A stretch of 64,000 nt of DNA from Legionella cincinnatiensis (GCF_900452415.1 NZ_UGNX01000001.1:3782001-3846000); one strand, 5' to 3'; positions 36,122 through 45,405 are shown, counted from the first letter of the stretch. Notes: generated by a model not told the origin, from the letters alone. Program-made: numbers and translations.

Positions 36122-38440
36122 ATGGACAATATTATGCCCGTATATTCCATTCAATCTCCAGTAGTTCTGTTTACTCACGATGAATATGGAGCGCGATTAT
36201 TATTTCAACAGGGTGAAGCAAATCCAAGAAATCAATTAGGTAAAAATGGAGTTAGCTTACATCATTGGTTTAATTCATTATTTTATAAAACAATAACTAT
36301 TGAAGCACCCTTAATTGATGAGCATGGCAAACATCAAAAAAACCAACGCTTTATAATCAATAAAAACAGCTTGATAAAATATATCGGCTCCAGTGCTTCA
36401 AATAACGACAGCGATGAAGTACTTATTAAGAAATTGCATGAAAAAATGTATCACTCCCCATTAAATCAGCCGACTGAGGAAGATAAGTTAAGACAAAAAC
36501 AAGCAGGCGATCATTTACGTCATGCTGGTGAATACAACCACATAAAAATGAAATACTCTTTGTGGGATAATTTAGTGGGAAAATTTTTAAGCTGGCTTTT
36601 TCAAAAGACTATAGCCAGTTTTAATTCTTTTAAAGCACGATTTTTAATAGTACGTACGGAAAAAAATTTATTTGAAGCTGGTGAAGTCTTAGCAAAAACT
36701 CGCTTCCATGAAGCTTATACAGATGTCCCTGCTTATAAACATCATATTACCCGTTTCCAAGGCAAGCCAGTTGCTCATACTACCTTGCGTGATATACCAA
36801 TAACTACCAAAGACAATTACATTAAATATCAAAAGTTTGACTCAGATACACACTTTTATGGTAAATATCCTGTATATGCAAAAGTGGATACATCTACTGG
36901 CACCTCAGGTAAACCTACCGCTTGGGTACGTGGCGAGCGAGAACTAAATGCTGTTAAAAAAACTTTAGCGTTGGCCGAGAAGGCACAATTTGGTAACCGT
37001 AGAATCGCATTTATTAATGCTTTTGCCCTTGGTCCCTGGGCAACAGGATTAACTGCTTATGAGCTTATGCGAACTACGGGGAGCGTTTTTGCTACAGGTG
37101 CTGATAAAGAAAAAATTCTTGATGAGCTCTTACGTATTAAACACTATGAAGCACATCAACTTGAACTGAAACTAGATCAACTATATGAAAAATATCCAAG
37201 TATTACGCCAGAAGAGATGCAAGTAATCCGTAAATTTGTCGCGAGTAGTTTAAAAAATGCTTTAAAATATAGAGATACCTCGTTTGAAGACCTCTTAGCA
37301 CAACAATTATCCTCATTGGATAACAAAGAAAAACGCTTAATTGAACAATATAAAAGTAATATTGTAGCAATAGCGCAAAAGCTCAATCAAGAAAAAGTAC
37401 AAATACTACTAACAGGATATCCTCCATTTCTCAAAGATTTAGCGACATACATTAAGGCTAAAGGACATCATTTAAGTGATTTCTCGGTTGTTGGTATCGT
37501 GGGTGGCCAAGCAAATTCAGAAGCCATGCGTGATTCCCTCATTAAAGATGGATTTATTAATATTTATTCTTCTTATGGAGCATCTGATTTAGATGTCAAT
37601 TTAGGTGAAGAAACAGATGATGAAATTATTATACGTAAAGCAATAGAGCGAAACCCTGGATTAGCACGTGAACTCTATGGAGTTAATAGAGGCTTACCAA
37701 TGATATTTCACTTTGATCCGATGAACACTCATGTAGAATGTGATGATCATGAGGAAAATAAAGACAATTTAATATTTACTTGTACACGTGATGATCGTTC
37801 TTCACCAAGAATTAGATACAATCTGGGTGATAAAGGTAGAGTTTATGCCGCGAGCGATGTACAAGCGTTATTAGCTAAATATGGAATATTTCATCAACCC
37901 AAATCACCTCTTCCTTTAATGTTTATTTGGGGACGTGATTCAACTGTAGTATTTAATGGTGCTAATTTAGCATTTACTGAGTTAGAGCGTGCTATAACCA
38001 ATATTGATACTAAAGGACAAATTCTTAAAAAAGCATTTTATAGTTATCAAGATAATGAAGGAAATGATCAGCTGGAGTTTTGGCTAGAGCTCGAAGAAGG
38101 TGTTGAGTTATTTGATGAGAAAACAATGGAGCATTATGCTAAAAATCTCATTTCTGAACTGGTTAATATCAATCAAGATTTTCGTTATCAAATTGAACAT
38201 CTTAATGATGGTACCGCATTGCCAATGGTTCGTTTCTTTAAGCGAGGCCAAAGCCCAATTAGTGAAGCAGAGGGGCACCGTAAACAAGTACTAGTGTTCC
38301 AAAAAGAAAACCTACCAGAAAACTATAATTTCCCAGGACGAGATGTTTGTCGTGGAATAAGAGTGCCTATGAATCGTGCTCTATTAACTGCCGAGCAAGA
38401 ACAATCCACTGCTTTAGCACCTACAGTATCTTTGAAGTAA
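36122..38440 (+). CDS. PaaK/coenzyme F390 synthetase-like adenylate-forming enzyme
   Basis: A 772-aa protein. A ~180-residue N-terminal region with no known match is followed by an ANL-type ligase of the phenylacetate-CoA ligase/F390 synthetase group. Motifs are the phosphate loop VDTSTGTSGKPTAWVRG (~residue 260), SSYGASDLD in the position of the A5 motif and RIRYNLGDKGRV. A C-terminal subdomain carries the last adenylation residues. It probably activates a carboxylate with ATP; the acceptor is unknown. It lies 12 bases before a nitroreductase gene and behind a PmrA-like box. Confidence 0.78.
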   Translation: MDNIMPVYSIQSPVVLFTHDEYGARLLFQQGEANPRNQLGKNGVSLHHWFNSLFYKTITIEAPLIDEHGKHQKNQRFIINKNSLIKYIGSSASNNDSDEVLIKKLHEKMYHSPLNQPTEEDKLRQKQAGDHLRHAGEYNHIKMKYSLWDNLVGKFLSWLFQKTIASFNSFKARFLIVRTEKNLFEAGEVLAKTRFHEAYTDVPAYKHHITRFQGKPVAHTTLRDIPITTKDNYIKYQKFDSDTHFYGKYPVYAKVDTSTGTSGKPTAWVRGERELNAVKKTLALAEKAQFGNRRIAFINAFALGPWATGLTAYELMRTTGSVFATGADKEKILDELLRIKHYEAHQLELKLDQLYEKYPSITPEEMQVIRKFVASSLKNALKYRDTSFEDLLAQQLSSLDNKEKRLIEQYKSNIVAIAQKLNQEKVQILLTGYPPFLKDLATYIKAKGHHLSDFSVVGIVGGQANSEAMRDSLIKDGFINIYSSYGASDLDVNLGEETDDEIIIRKAIERNPGLARELYGVNRGLPMIFHFDPMNTHVECDDHEENKDNLIFTCTRDDRSSPRIRYNLGDKGRVYAASDVQALLAKYGIFHQPKSPLPLMFIWGRDSTVVFNGANLAFTELERAITNIDTKGQILKKAFYSYQDNEGNDQLEFWLELEEGVELFDEKTMEHYAKNLISELVNINQDFRYQIEHLNDGTALPMVRFFKRGQSPISEAEGHRKQVLVFQKENLPENYNFPGRDVCRGIRVPMNRALLTAEQEQSTALAPTVSLK

Positions 38441-38452
38441 GGGGTATAATTA

Positions 38453-39562
38453 ATGAGTAAAAAAATTTGGCGTGAACTTTTGGAATATGGCCGTTGGGCT
38501 CCATCACCTCATAATACCCAACCCTGGTTATTTAAGTTTGATGAAAACAATCCCCAAAGTATCACTTTACTTTATGATCCTAAACGTTTAATTCCTGGAA
38601 CAAACCCCACGGGCAGTTTTATGCAGGTTGGATTCGGCATTCTCAATGAAACCTTATCTATTGCTGCAGCACCACGGGGTTTTGATATTGAAGTTCAATA
38701 TAGGGTAGATCAATTAGACGCCAGCAAACCAGGACCGCAACCTTTAGCACACTTAACGCTTATCCCTCGTAAAAAAGAAGAAAAATTAAATAGACAGCTC
38801 ATTTTAGATCGCAGAACATCGCGATTACCCTACAATGGACAGCCCGTTCAATTCGAATTGCTCCAAGAACTTGCCGCTATTGCTAAAGAATATAATCATC
38901 TTTTTGAGTTTTCTAACGATCAAGCGGAGGTAGATTGGGTCATTCGTCTTAATGCAAATACGATGTTTGCCGACATGCGTGAAGTTGTGGCACGTAATGA
39001 GGTTGGTTCTTGGATGCGTTTTAGTAGAGAAAGCGCTGAAAAAAAAGCAGATGGTCTTGCCGCATATGCCATGCAGATTCCTGGTGTTGTTATGTGGCTT
39101 TTTGTGCACGCTAATTGGATATTCAATATTCCCGGGGTTTATCAATTAGTGCGTTGGGTTTATGAGAAAACGATGCAAGGAACCGCTACAGTCGCTTGGA
39201 TTTCTGGGCCGTTTGATACACCAACTGATTGGGAAAAAGCAGGTCATATGATGGCTAGAATATGGCTCACTATGACTAAATTCGGTGTGTATTTACATCC
39301 TTTTGGTAGTGTTATTACAAATCATGAGGCGCACAAAGAGATGGACGAACATTTCAAAAATGATTCGCGTGAACATGATTTATGGATGCTAATGCGCTTA
39401 GGTTACGGGGATACCCCTCCTCAAGCACAAAGATTACCTTTAGATCAAATGATTATTGAAAATAAGCCAGAGCAAAAGACACACCCTAATAATTTCTTTC
39501 ATACACACCAGAGTGACTCTTCAGAGCAACAGCAAGAAGAATTTAATTATGCTTGTTTCTAA
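38453..39562 (+). CDS. Nitroreductase-fold flavoprotein
   Basis: A 369-aa double-lobed nitroreductase-family protein. WAPSPHNTQPW near the start is the FMN-binding signature shared with Acg-like and tailoring nitroreductases. A hydrophobic stretch PGVVMWLFVHANWIFNIPG sits in the middle and GDTPPQAQR near the end of the fold. The last ~20 residues are Gln/Glu-rich (SSEQQQEEF), resembling an E-block. It is co-transcribed with the adenylating enzyme, so one may oxidise or reduce what the other activates (inference). Confidence 0.75.
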   Translation: MSKKIWRELLEYGRWAPSPHNTQPWLFKFDENNPQSITLLYDPKRLIPGTNPTGSFMQVGFGILNETLSIAAAPRGFDIEVQYRVDQLDASKPGPQPLAHLTLIPRKKEEKLNRQLILDRRTSRLPYNGQPVQFELLQELAAIAKEYNHLFEFSNDQAEVDWVIRLNANTMFADMREVVARNEVGSWMRFSRESAEKKADGLAAYAMQIPGVVMWLFVHANWIFNIPGVYQLVRWVYEKTMQGTATVAWISGPFDTPTDWEKAGHMMARIWLTMTKFGVYLHPFGSVITNHEAHKEMDEHFKNDSREHDLWMLMRLGYGDTPPQAQRLPLDQMIIENKPEQKTHPNNFFHTHQSDSSEQQQEEFNYACF

Positions 39563-39598
39563 TCTCTTAGTATCCGTGGCGCTGGATGTAACGGATAG

Positions 39599-39769
39599 GG
39601 TACACACCTTGATGGAAACTATTTGCCAGTACTTATCAAGCAAGTTGATGCGCCCACTAAACAAATTACAGGCGACGGTGCTTATGATAAGCAAAAATGC
39701 TATGAGTGTGCCCTTATTATTTTTTTATTCGGTAACATTAATTATAAGGCAATTCGTAAGTATGGTTGA
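39599..39769 (+). pseudogene. Remnant of an IS4/IS5-type DDE transposase
   Basis: In this frame DGNYLPVLIKQVDAP is followed by ITGDGAYDKQKCYE. The DGAYD block is the characteristic central-Asp motif of IS4/IS5-group transposases. The frame is closed by TAG just before and TGA just after, so only ~55 codons remain. It begins 36 bases after the nitroreductase stop. The original element ends are not recognisable. Confidence 0.65.
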
Positions 39770-39837
39770 GCTTGAACAAGATAAATTATAGGTATACAAT
39801 TGACCACTTTGTTCATAAATTTGGTTGTAAATAGGAA

Positions 39838-40995
39838 ATGAAAAGTAAGTTAGAGCAGTTAAAAATACGGGTCAAAACAATTGAAGAAAATAAGGATAAT
39901 GTAGATAGACTTAGACAGTTACAACAATTTATTACGAAAGAACGAGACAACTTAGTAGAGGAAGCTATTACCGAGTTAATTGAGTCTATAAATAAAGAAA
40001 ATATTGAGATTATAATCATCTCAATAGGAAGTGGGAATGCACCAAAACAACAAAGTCCAGCTTTTTTAAGGCATTTCGGAAAAGCAACGGTTTTAAATAT
40101 AGACGGTGCATTTAGGGACGAAAAAAGTACTAAAAACGATAACGCTAACATAGAATATATACCCTCTATTATTTCCTCCGAGAGTACGCCGAAAGCTTAT
40201 GAACAATTAAAAAAAGCTATATCTTATTGGACTCATGCAGGGAAAAAAGTAATTTTTATGAATCATACTTTTCCAGGTGGTCATAATTATTTTAATGATA
40301 TTATCAGGCAGAATTTGGATATGTTGGGTAGTACATTCAGTTACATTGGATCTTACCATCAAAACCAACCTGTTGCGGTTTATTCAGAAACTTTTCTCGA
40401 CACAAATAAAGGAAGTACAAAAGAAAAAGTTGATCTTAAACGAAGAGTTTGGGCAACTGGAAAAACTTTTACCGATAATGAGCTTCAACAATTATTACAA
40501 CCACAAGATTATGCATATGGCAATTTCTATTGCGATCTTAATCAGATTGTTCCTAATAATTTATTTCCCAAAAATAATGAAGAAGTAAAAAGGACTATCC
40601 AAGAGGCAGTTAAAAAGATAAAAGAGTTTAAATATGATGATTTTGATCTTCAGAAAAAAAACAACAAACAGCAAGTATTAGATTACCAAAAATTAGTAAA
40701 AAAAGAGTTTCATGCGTTCATGAATTCGAAGGAAATGATATCAACATATTTTTTGGGGAACAAAGAAGATCAAGAAGAATTAAAGCAAGCTTTTCAGAAG
40801 AAAATAAATGAAATAGATACAGCTTGTAAAAAACAAATAAGCAACATAAGTTACACAAATTCCGTTTCTGTATTAATAGATATGCACATCAATCAAAATC
40901 AAAAGCCAAGTTTTGATACCGATGAAGAATTTGCAAGAATGCTTCAAGAAGAAGAATTGATTAATGCAGGACTTATAAAAAAGCAGGGATTTTAA
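39838..40995 (+). CDS. Unknown protein with ubiquitin-binding-like/E-block C-terminus
   Basis: A 385-aa protein with an N-terminal coiled coil, a central segment with IIIISIGSGNAPKQQSP and GGHNYFNDIIRQN that I cannot assign, and a Lys-rich helical second half. Residues 362-373 read DEEFARMLQEEE. This fits the MIU (inverted ubiquitin-interacting motif) pattern with central A366 and L369, and also fits an E-block, the Glu-rich Dot/Icm translocation signal near the C-terminus. No signal peptide. An effector role is inferred. An IS remnant lies just upstream. Confidence 0.6.
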   Translation: MKSKLEQLKIRVKTIEENKDNVDRLRQLQQFITKERDNLVEEAITELIESINKENIEIIIISIGSGNAPKQQSPAFLRHFGKATVLNIDGAFRDEKSTKNDNANIEYIPSIISSESTPKAYEQLKKAISYWTHAGKKVIFMNHTFPGGHNYFNDIIRQNLDMLGSTFSYIGSYHQNQPVAVYSETFLDTNKGSTKEKVDLKRRVWATGKTFTDNELQQLLQPQDYAYGNFYCDLNQIVPNNLFPKNNEEVKRTIQEAVKKIKEFKYDDFDLQKKNNKQQVLDYQKLVKKEFHAFMNSKEMISTYFLGNKEDQEELKQAFQKKINEIDTACKKQISNISYTNSVSVLIDMHINQNQKPSFDTDEEFARMLQEEELINAGLIKKQGF

Positions 40996-41190
40996 GAGAC
41001 ATTTAATGTAATACCTTATCGTAAAATTTTACACGGGTAGATCAAGTTTGAGGTTTTAAATCACCAGTTACGAACTCTATAGGCTTTTTTAGTCATTGAT
41101 AAACTCTTATCTTTGACAAATAGAAGTTATACCCTTTAGATTCGTAACACCATATTTTTTATAGTTTTTTTACATCCCAGAAATTAAAAA

Positions 41191-41209
41191 GCAGATTTTA
41201 TAAATCTGC
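41191..41209. terminator. Stem-loop in the gap after the E-block protein
   Basis: GCAGATTT/AAATCTGC (8 bp, 3-base loop). It is preceded by AAATTAAAAA on plus, which gives a T-run on the minus strand. It may be a weak terminator or simply a palindrome. Confidence 0.35.
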
Positions 41210-41266
41210 AACGACACTGCTTTATGGCAGGATCCATGTGGTGTGAATCTATTGGCACCAACATTA

Positions 41267-41400
41267 ACATCAGTTATGGATAAAGATATAATTATAACGA
41301 GTCTCTATCACGAGCCGTTCGAGCTGAGGAGGCGCACCAGCGCCGTCTCAGGCCGAACGGAGCGAAGTAATTACTCGATCTCTTATCCATAATGGACGTC
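41267..41400. mobile_element. 134-bp palindromic MITE, copy 2
   Basis: Exactly as long as copy 1 at 35180-35313 and nearly identical through the central hairpin. ATTA lies directly on both sides (41263-41266 and 41401-41404). It splits another repeat: ACCAACATTA before it and AGGTCTTGCAAGGCTGG after it are continuous at 54622-54646. The locus at 54.6 kb therefore looks like an empty site, and the element is shown to be a true insertion. Outer ends are less well paired than in copy 1. Confidence 0.88.
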
Positions 41401-41404
41401 ATTA

Positions 41405-41455
41405 AGGTCTTGCAAGGCTGGATGTCGCGCATAAAGCGCGACACGTAGGGAGTGG
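41405..41455. repeat. Hairpin repeat B, copy next to the cellulase
   Basis: About 50 bases matching 54631-54682. The core is TGTCGCGC-ATAAA-GCGCGACA, a perfect 8-bp stem, followed by CGTAGG and AGTGG. Its left part (41257-41266) is separated by the MITE. It ends 2 bases before the cellulase stop and may double as a transcript end for it. Confidence 0.7.
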
Positions 41456-41457
41456 CT

Positions 41458-42882
41458 CTAAATCTCATCAAAGTATTTTTTTAACGTTTGTTGTACTTCC
41501 AAGTTAAGCTTACCTGAATTTGGATCTATAGCACTTACCGTATCGCCAAGATAACCAATTGCCCAGAAAAAAAGGTTATTTGTTTCCATATTATCTTGTA
41601 AATAAGGCATTAATGAATTTGTAAAAAATGCTTTTCCTTTTGCAGTTTTCCAAGAAGCTTCCCCAAGGACAACAGGATAGCCTGCTTTATATAAAAAGCC
41701 CCATGACCAATCAAAACGTAATTGGCTTGCCATACCTGGCGAAGTTTCCCACCCAGCAACTTCGGCAGGATATACATGAGGTGAAAAGACTAAATGGCTA
41801 TTTTGAGCTTGCTCATCACCCATTAACCACTCTAAAGCAGATTGATTTATTCCTTGCTGAATTAACTGATCTTTTAATTTAACTGCGTCAAAAACAGCGA
41901 CTCCGCTTTGAGCCAATCGCTCATCGAGCAAAGGCTTAAAATCTTCGCCCCAATTGCCTTTAAAAAACACTCGTTCAAGGGTACCGCATAATGAAGGATC
42001 AGGAGAATGACTATATCCATTATCATCAGGTACTTGTGATCTAGGAACACAAATAATCGGATTATTTGAATCATCATTGCCAGAGTCTGGGCCTTCCACA
42101 AATAATAATAAATCAGGATTATTGTTTTGTACTGCATTTGCTGCCGTGGCTATAACTTTTGTCCAAGGGACTTGAGAATCATGTGTTTTAAACCAATTCA
42201 AACGATAAGGTTCATTAAAAATATCAATGCCTAGTACATTATCTAATTGGCGCTCTTTAATTTCTTTCGCTAAAAAAGCAATATCTTGTTCGTATTGCTT
42301 CATATCATAAACAGTTCCATCACGCATTGCATCACCATATCCTTGGCGGTGATGGATATCAATCATTACTTTGATATTGTTCTTTTTTAATTCTTGTAAG
42401 ACAATCCAAAAAGCTTGTTTTGGGCTAACTGCCTTTTCACAACCAGTTCCATTGCTCTGCCAAGTTTTACAAAAAACACCATTACCTGCACTTGGTATGG
42501 CCTTGTCAGAAAGCCATTTATTTAAATCTACTTCACGTTGATCATCATAAAGTACTTCGGGTTGGATGGGTAAACGTATGGTTTTAAAAGACACTGCTGA
42601 GCTTTTATCAACCCCTGAATCAGGAAATTCCCAGGGTTTACTGATTAAATCCATCATCCCAAAAGATCTAGGATTAGATTGAAGTGATGGAATTGCATAA
42701 AAGGGGTTGCTTTGTAATCCTTGAAGAACATTTGTATCTTGAAATCCAGACCATGATAATCCATCTACATGAACAACCTGGCCTTTTTCATCATATATTT
42801 TACTCTCTCGAGTTTGATAGGAGTGTGCATCCAATGCAAGTATTAATAAGGAACAACAACCTAATACTTTCATTTTTTTCAT
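41458..42882 (-). CDS. Secreted GH5 endoglucanase (cellulase)
   Basis: Signal peptide (VLGCCSLLILALDAHS) followed by a (beta/alpha)8 glycoside hydrolase family 5 domain. The acid/base Glu is in DIFNEPYR and the nucleophile Glu in VVLGEASW. IDIHHRQG carries the conserved His pair. The length is 474 aa. Start ATG 42882 has GGAGG eight bases upstream. In L. pneumophila a GH5 endoglucanase is exported by the type II system, and the same route is likely here. It is a single gene whose 3' end abuts repeat B. Confidence 0.9.
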   Translation of the reverse strand: MKKMKVLGCCSLLILALDAHSYQTRESKIYDEKGQVVHVDGLSWSGFQDTNVLQGLQSNPFYAIPSLQSNPRSFGMMDLISKPWEFPDSGVDKSSAVSFKTIRLPIQPEVLYDDQREVDLNKWLSDKAIPSAGNGVFCKTWQSNGTGCEKAVSPKQAFWIVLQELKKNNIKVMIDIHHRQGYGDAMRDGTVYDMKQYEQDIAFLAKEIKERQLDNVLGIDIFNEPYRLNWFKTHDSQVPWTKVIATAANAVQNNNPDLLLFVEGPDSGNDDSNNPIICVPRSQVPDDNGYSHSPDPSLCGTLERVFFKGNWGEDFKPLLDERLAQSGVAVFDAVKLKDQLIQQGINQSALEWLMGDEQAQNSHLVFSPHVYPAEVAGWETSPGMASQLRFDWSWGFLYKAGYPVVLGEASWKTAKGKAFFTNSLMPYLQDNMETNNLFFWAIGYLGDTVSAIDPNSGKLNLEVQQTLKKYFDEI

Positions 42883-43107
42883 TCAATAAGCCTCCAAATT
42901 AATGTATATAAACGAAAAATGTGCGTAATTTAACCACTAAAATGTTATTTTACAGCGATAATTGTAAAAATTTTGCTAAAAATTAACAAAAAAATAACAA
43001 ATCCAAGGTAATTAAAGAGAAGAATAACGAGGTCCTTAGCCGTAATAGCAGCATGTGCATCCAGCGCAATAGACCTCTAACTGAGATTTTGGCAGAAAAA
43101 CAAGGAA

Positions 43108-43602
43108 TTAACCGATACGGGCAAAACGACGATCACTTTCATAAATTGATTGTTTTACCAACTCATCCATATCTGCACTTGGCTCACAAGACTGATAAGC
43201 TGTTTTTAATGGAGAAATATCTACCGTTGTTTTAGTCACATCATTTTGCAAATACCCATCGAGATTTCTAAAGGTAAGGTATTTATCTATAGCAAACTCG
43301 TGACACTGTGCCATAGTTTCATCTTGGCATATGGAAAACTTGATTAAATGTTCTGCGTGAAATGGCTCTTGGCTTTTTGAAAAAACATATTGCAGGTCAT
43401 AAAGCAAACTATCGGCACCAGCGCAAAAATAATAGCCTGATTGAAATTTATTGTTCTCGAATATATCGCTACGAATATATCGACCTTCCCCAGGTTGTAA
43501 CCCTGAAAGAGCCACAGTATGAGCAGCTACTTCTTTAGGATCATTAGCAAAAGCCAAACCGGTTAAAATAAAACCCAATAAAATCGAGGCTACTTTCATC
43601 AT
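43108..43602 (-). CDS. Small secreted protein of unknown function
   Basis: A 164-aa product with a signal peptide (ILLGFILTGLAFA) and a mature part of ~145 residues containing four cysteines (YYFC, SICQ, AQCH, QSCE), consistent with two disulfides. No known domain seen. ATG 43602 has AGGAG ten bases upstream. It lies ~200 bases upstream of the cellulase gene on the same strand but is probably transcribed separately. Confidence 0.7.
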   Translation of the reverse strand: MMKVASILLGFILTGLAFANDPKEVAAHTVALSGLQPGEGRYIRSDIFENNKFQSGYYFCAGADSLLYDLQYVFSKSQEPFHAEHLIKFSICQDETMAQCHEFAIDKYLTFRNLDGYLQNDVTKTTVDISPLKTAYQSCEPSADMDELVKQSIYESDRRFARIG

Positions 43603-44085
43603 TTTGTTTTAGCTCCTAATGTGAAATAAATATCCCTTGTCCTGTTTATTATCCTTAAACCAGACCAAGGAACAAGAAAAATTAAGAGACATTGACATTT
43701 CATTATCTACCCTCATACATAAATCGAGACAAGTAGAGGCATGGAGATAAATTAGCAACAGCCCTTAATAATTGATAACTTTAACAAATTTTTTAGCACT
43801 AATGAATTTCAGCACAGCATTATATCCTATTTCATACGATTAGTGTAAAAAATTGTAAATTAATTCGTATTTTGATCGAAAAAAATCTCATTATAGAATG
43901 GAAAATAAACTTTTTATTCAAAAAAAAAGCTTTGAATCTAAAAATAACTATTTGATTTCATGATAAAAAACTTTTCTATTGAAAAAAAATAAGTTATAAC
44001 ATCCTTACCATAGCTTATGGATCGGTAAGCACTAGGATGTGGTGGCAGCATGATGCTGAAAAATATTTTTTCATGGAGTGAGAAA
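43603..44085. other. AT-rich divergent promoter region
   Basis: About 480 bases between a minus-strand secreted protein gene and a plus-strand HTH gene. It is strongly AT-rich with A-tracts around 43880-43990, typical of curved promoter DNA. Nothing coding. A stem-loop at 43999-44040 lies before the HTH gene and is listed separately. Confidence 0.5.
43999..44040 (+). promoter_or_regulatory. Alternative stem-loops in the HTH gene 5' region
   Basis: ACATCC (43999) can pair with GGATGT (44035-44040), and TTACC with GGTAA, forming one long arm with a bulge. The same CC can instead pair within CCAT-AGCTT-ATGG, so two structures exclude each other. It lies 45 bases before the HTH gene start. It could be an operator or a folded leader. 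Confidence 0.35.
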
Positions 44086-44358
44086 ATGAACAGTAAAGTA
44101 TTTTCGCAACGGTTCAATCGCGAATTAGCTTCTTTAGGGTTCCCAGAAGAGTTAACTGAAAAAACAAAAGCTGTATCTAAAGTATTTGGTGTTTCACGTC
44201 ATTTAGCAAACTCCCTTATTTTTGGACATATACTTCCAGGAGCTGAGCAACTCAACAAAATCGCTGAAATTTTGGAAGTTTGCCCTCAATGGTTAGGTGG
44301 TGCTAGTGACCGAAAAAGAACTTATCTAAACCGCGAGACAGCAGATAGCGTGTCTTAA
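44086..44358 (+). CDS. Small HTH (XRE-like) regulator
   Basis: A 90-aa protein. TEKTKAVSKVFGVSRHLANSLIFGHILPGAEQLNKIAEILEVCPQWL has the helix-turn-helix pattern of phage Cro/CI-type regulators, ending in the typical CPQWLGGAS. ATG 44086 has GGAG seven bases upstream. ATG 44050 would add 12 residues not needed by the fold. No partner gene is evident; the target may be its own structured promoter. Confidence 0.75.
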   Translation: MNSKVFSQRFNRELASLGFPEELTEKTKAVSKVFGVSRHLANSLIFGHILPGAEQLNKIAEILEVCPQWLGGASDRKRTYLNRETADSVS

Positions 44359-44529
44359 TAACTAGGGCATTTTCATCCATTGATTCCTTAGCCATTTGAG
44401 ATAATTATTGAAATTATTATATACTGTATATATAAATAATCTTGCTGTATCAGCTTCTATTAAGATTTGATACAGCAAAGTATTTCTTATATCTCTTTAA
44501 ATGCTTTGAGTTCGCGGATTATAACCATC

Positions 44530-45336
44530 ATGGAATGCTTAAGTTTTTGTATTGGTAAGTCAATTGATTTAACACGCGTAGATAATTATTTTAAAAACGC
44601 ATCTAGTGAATTTACAGCGATTAAAACTCGCGATGTTCTAAAGCTAAATGCAAATCATAATAAAAATCATACTGTATTTATTTTTAAAAACGGGGCTGTA
44701 GTTTCGTGGGGTGTTAAACGTTATCAAATTAACGATTATCTAAATATTGTAAAGAGCCTGGTTGATAAACCTGTGGCTCTTTTGGTACATGACGAGTTTC
44801 ATTACCAATATGACAGTAAAACCACTATAGAACCCCATGATTTTTTTGATGTAGATTGTTTAACTATTGAAGATGATAGCGATGAGTTAAAACTTAGCCT
44901 GTCTTATGGATTTTCTCAATCGGTTAAGTTGCAGTATTTTGAAACAATTATTGAAGTGCTGATCGAGAAGTACAATCCTATGATTCAAAAACTTTCACTA
45001 ACAGGTGAAATGGAAATTAGTCGTACGCAAATACAACAAATTATTGGTGAAATTCTTGGTGCTAAAAGCGAAATGAATTTAATTAGTAATTTTCTTTATC
45101 ATCCAAAATATTTTTGGCAACATCCGACTTTAGAAGAACACTTTACGATGCTTGAACGCTACTTGCACATACAAAGACGCGTCAACGCAATTAATCATCG
45201 TCTCGATACTCTAAATGAAATCTTTGATATGTTTAATAACTACTTGGATAATCGACATGGTCATAATTTGGAAATAATCATTATCGTTTTAATTACTTTA
45301 GAAATTATTATTGCGGTGCTAAATTTGCATTTTTAA
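44530..45336 (+). CDS. DUF155 (RMD1/YagE-like) membrane protein
   Basis: A 268-aa protein matching the DUF155 family. It shows a FIFKNGAVVSWGV strand, LSLSYGFSQSVKLQYFE, LTGEMEISRTQIQQIIGEIL, FLYHPKYFWQHP and YLHIQRRVNAINHRLDTLNE, then a C-terminal membrane helix LEIIIIVLITLEIIIAVL. Eukaryotic relatives (RMND1) work in mitochondrial translation, and bacterial roles are unknown. First ATG 44530 is used; an in-frame TTG at 44467 lies upstream. It is a single gene. Confidence 0.85.
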   Translation: MECLSFCIGKSIDLTRVDNYFKNASSEFTAIKTRDVLKLNANHNKNHTVFIFKNGAVVSWGVKRYQINDYLNIVKSLVDKPVALLVHDEFHYQYDSKTTIEPHDFFDVDCLTIEDDSDELKLSLSYGFSQSVKLQYFETIIEVLIEKYNPMIQKLSLTGEMEISRTQIQQIIGEILGAKSEMNLISNFLYHPKYFWQHPTLEEHFTMLERYLHIQRRVNAINHRLDTLNEIFDMFNNYLDNRHGHNLEIIIIVLITLEIIIAVLNLHF

Positions 45337-45405
45337 TCAATTAATAAGAGCAAATTTCATTAAAACCAGCTATTCTTAACAGAAATAGTGACAATTAATA
45401 AAATT

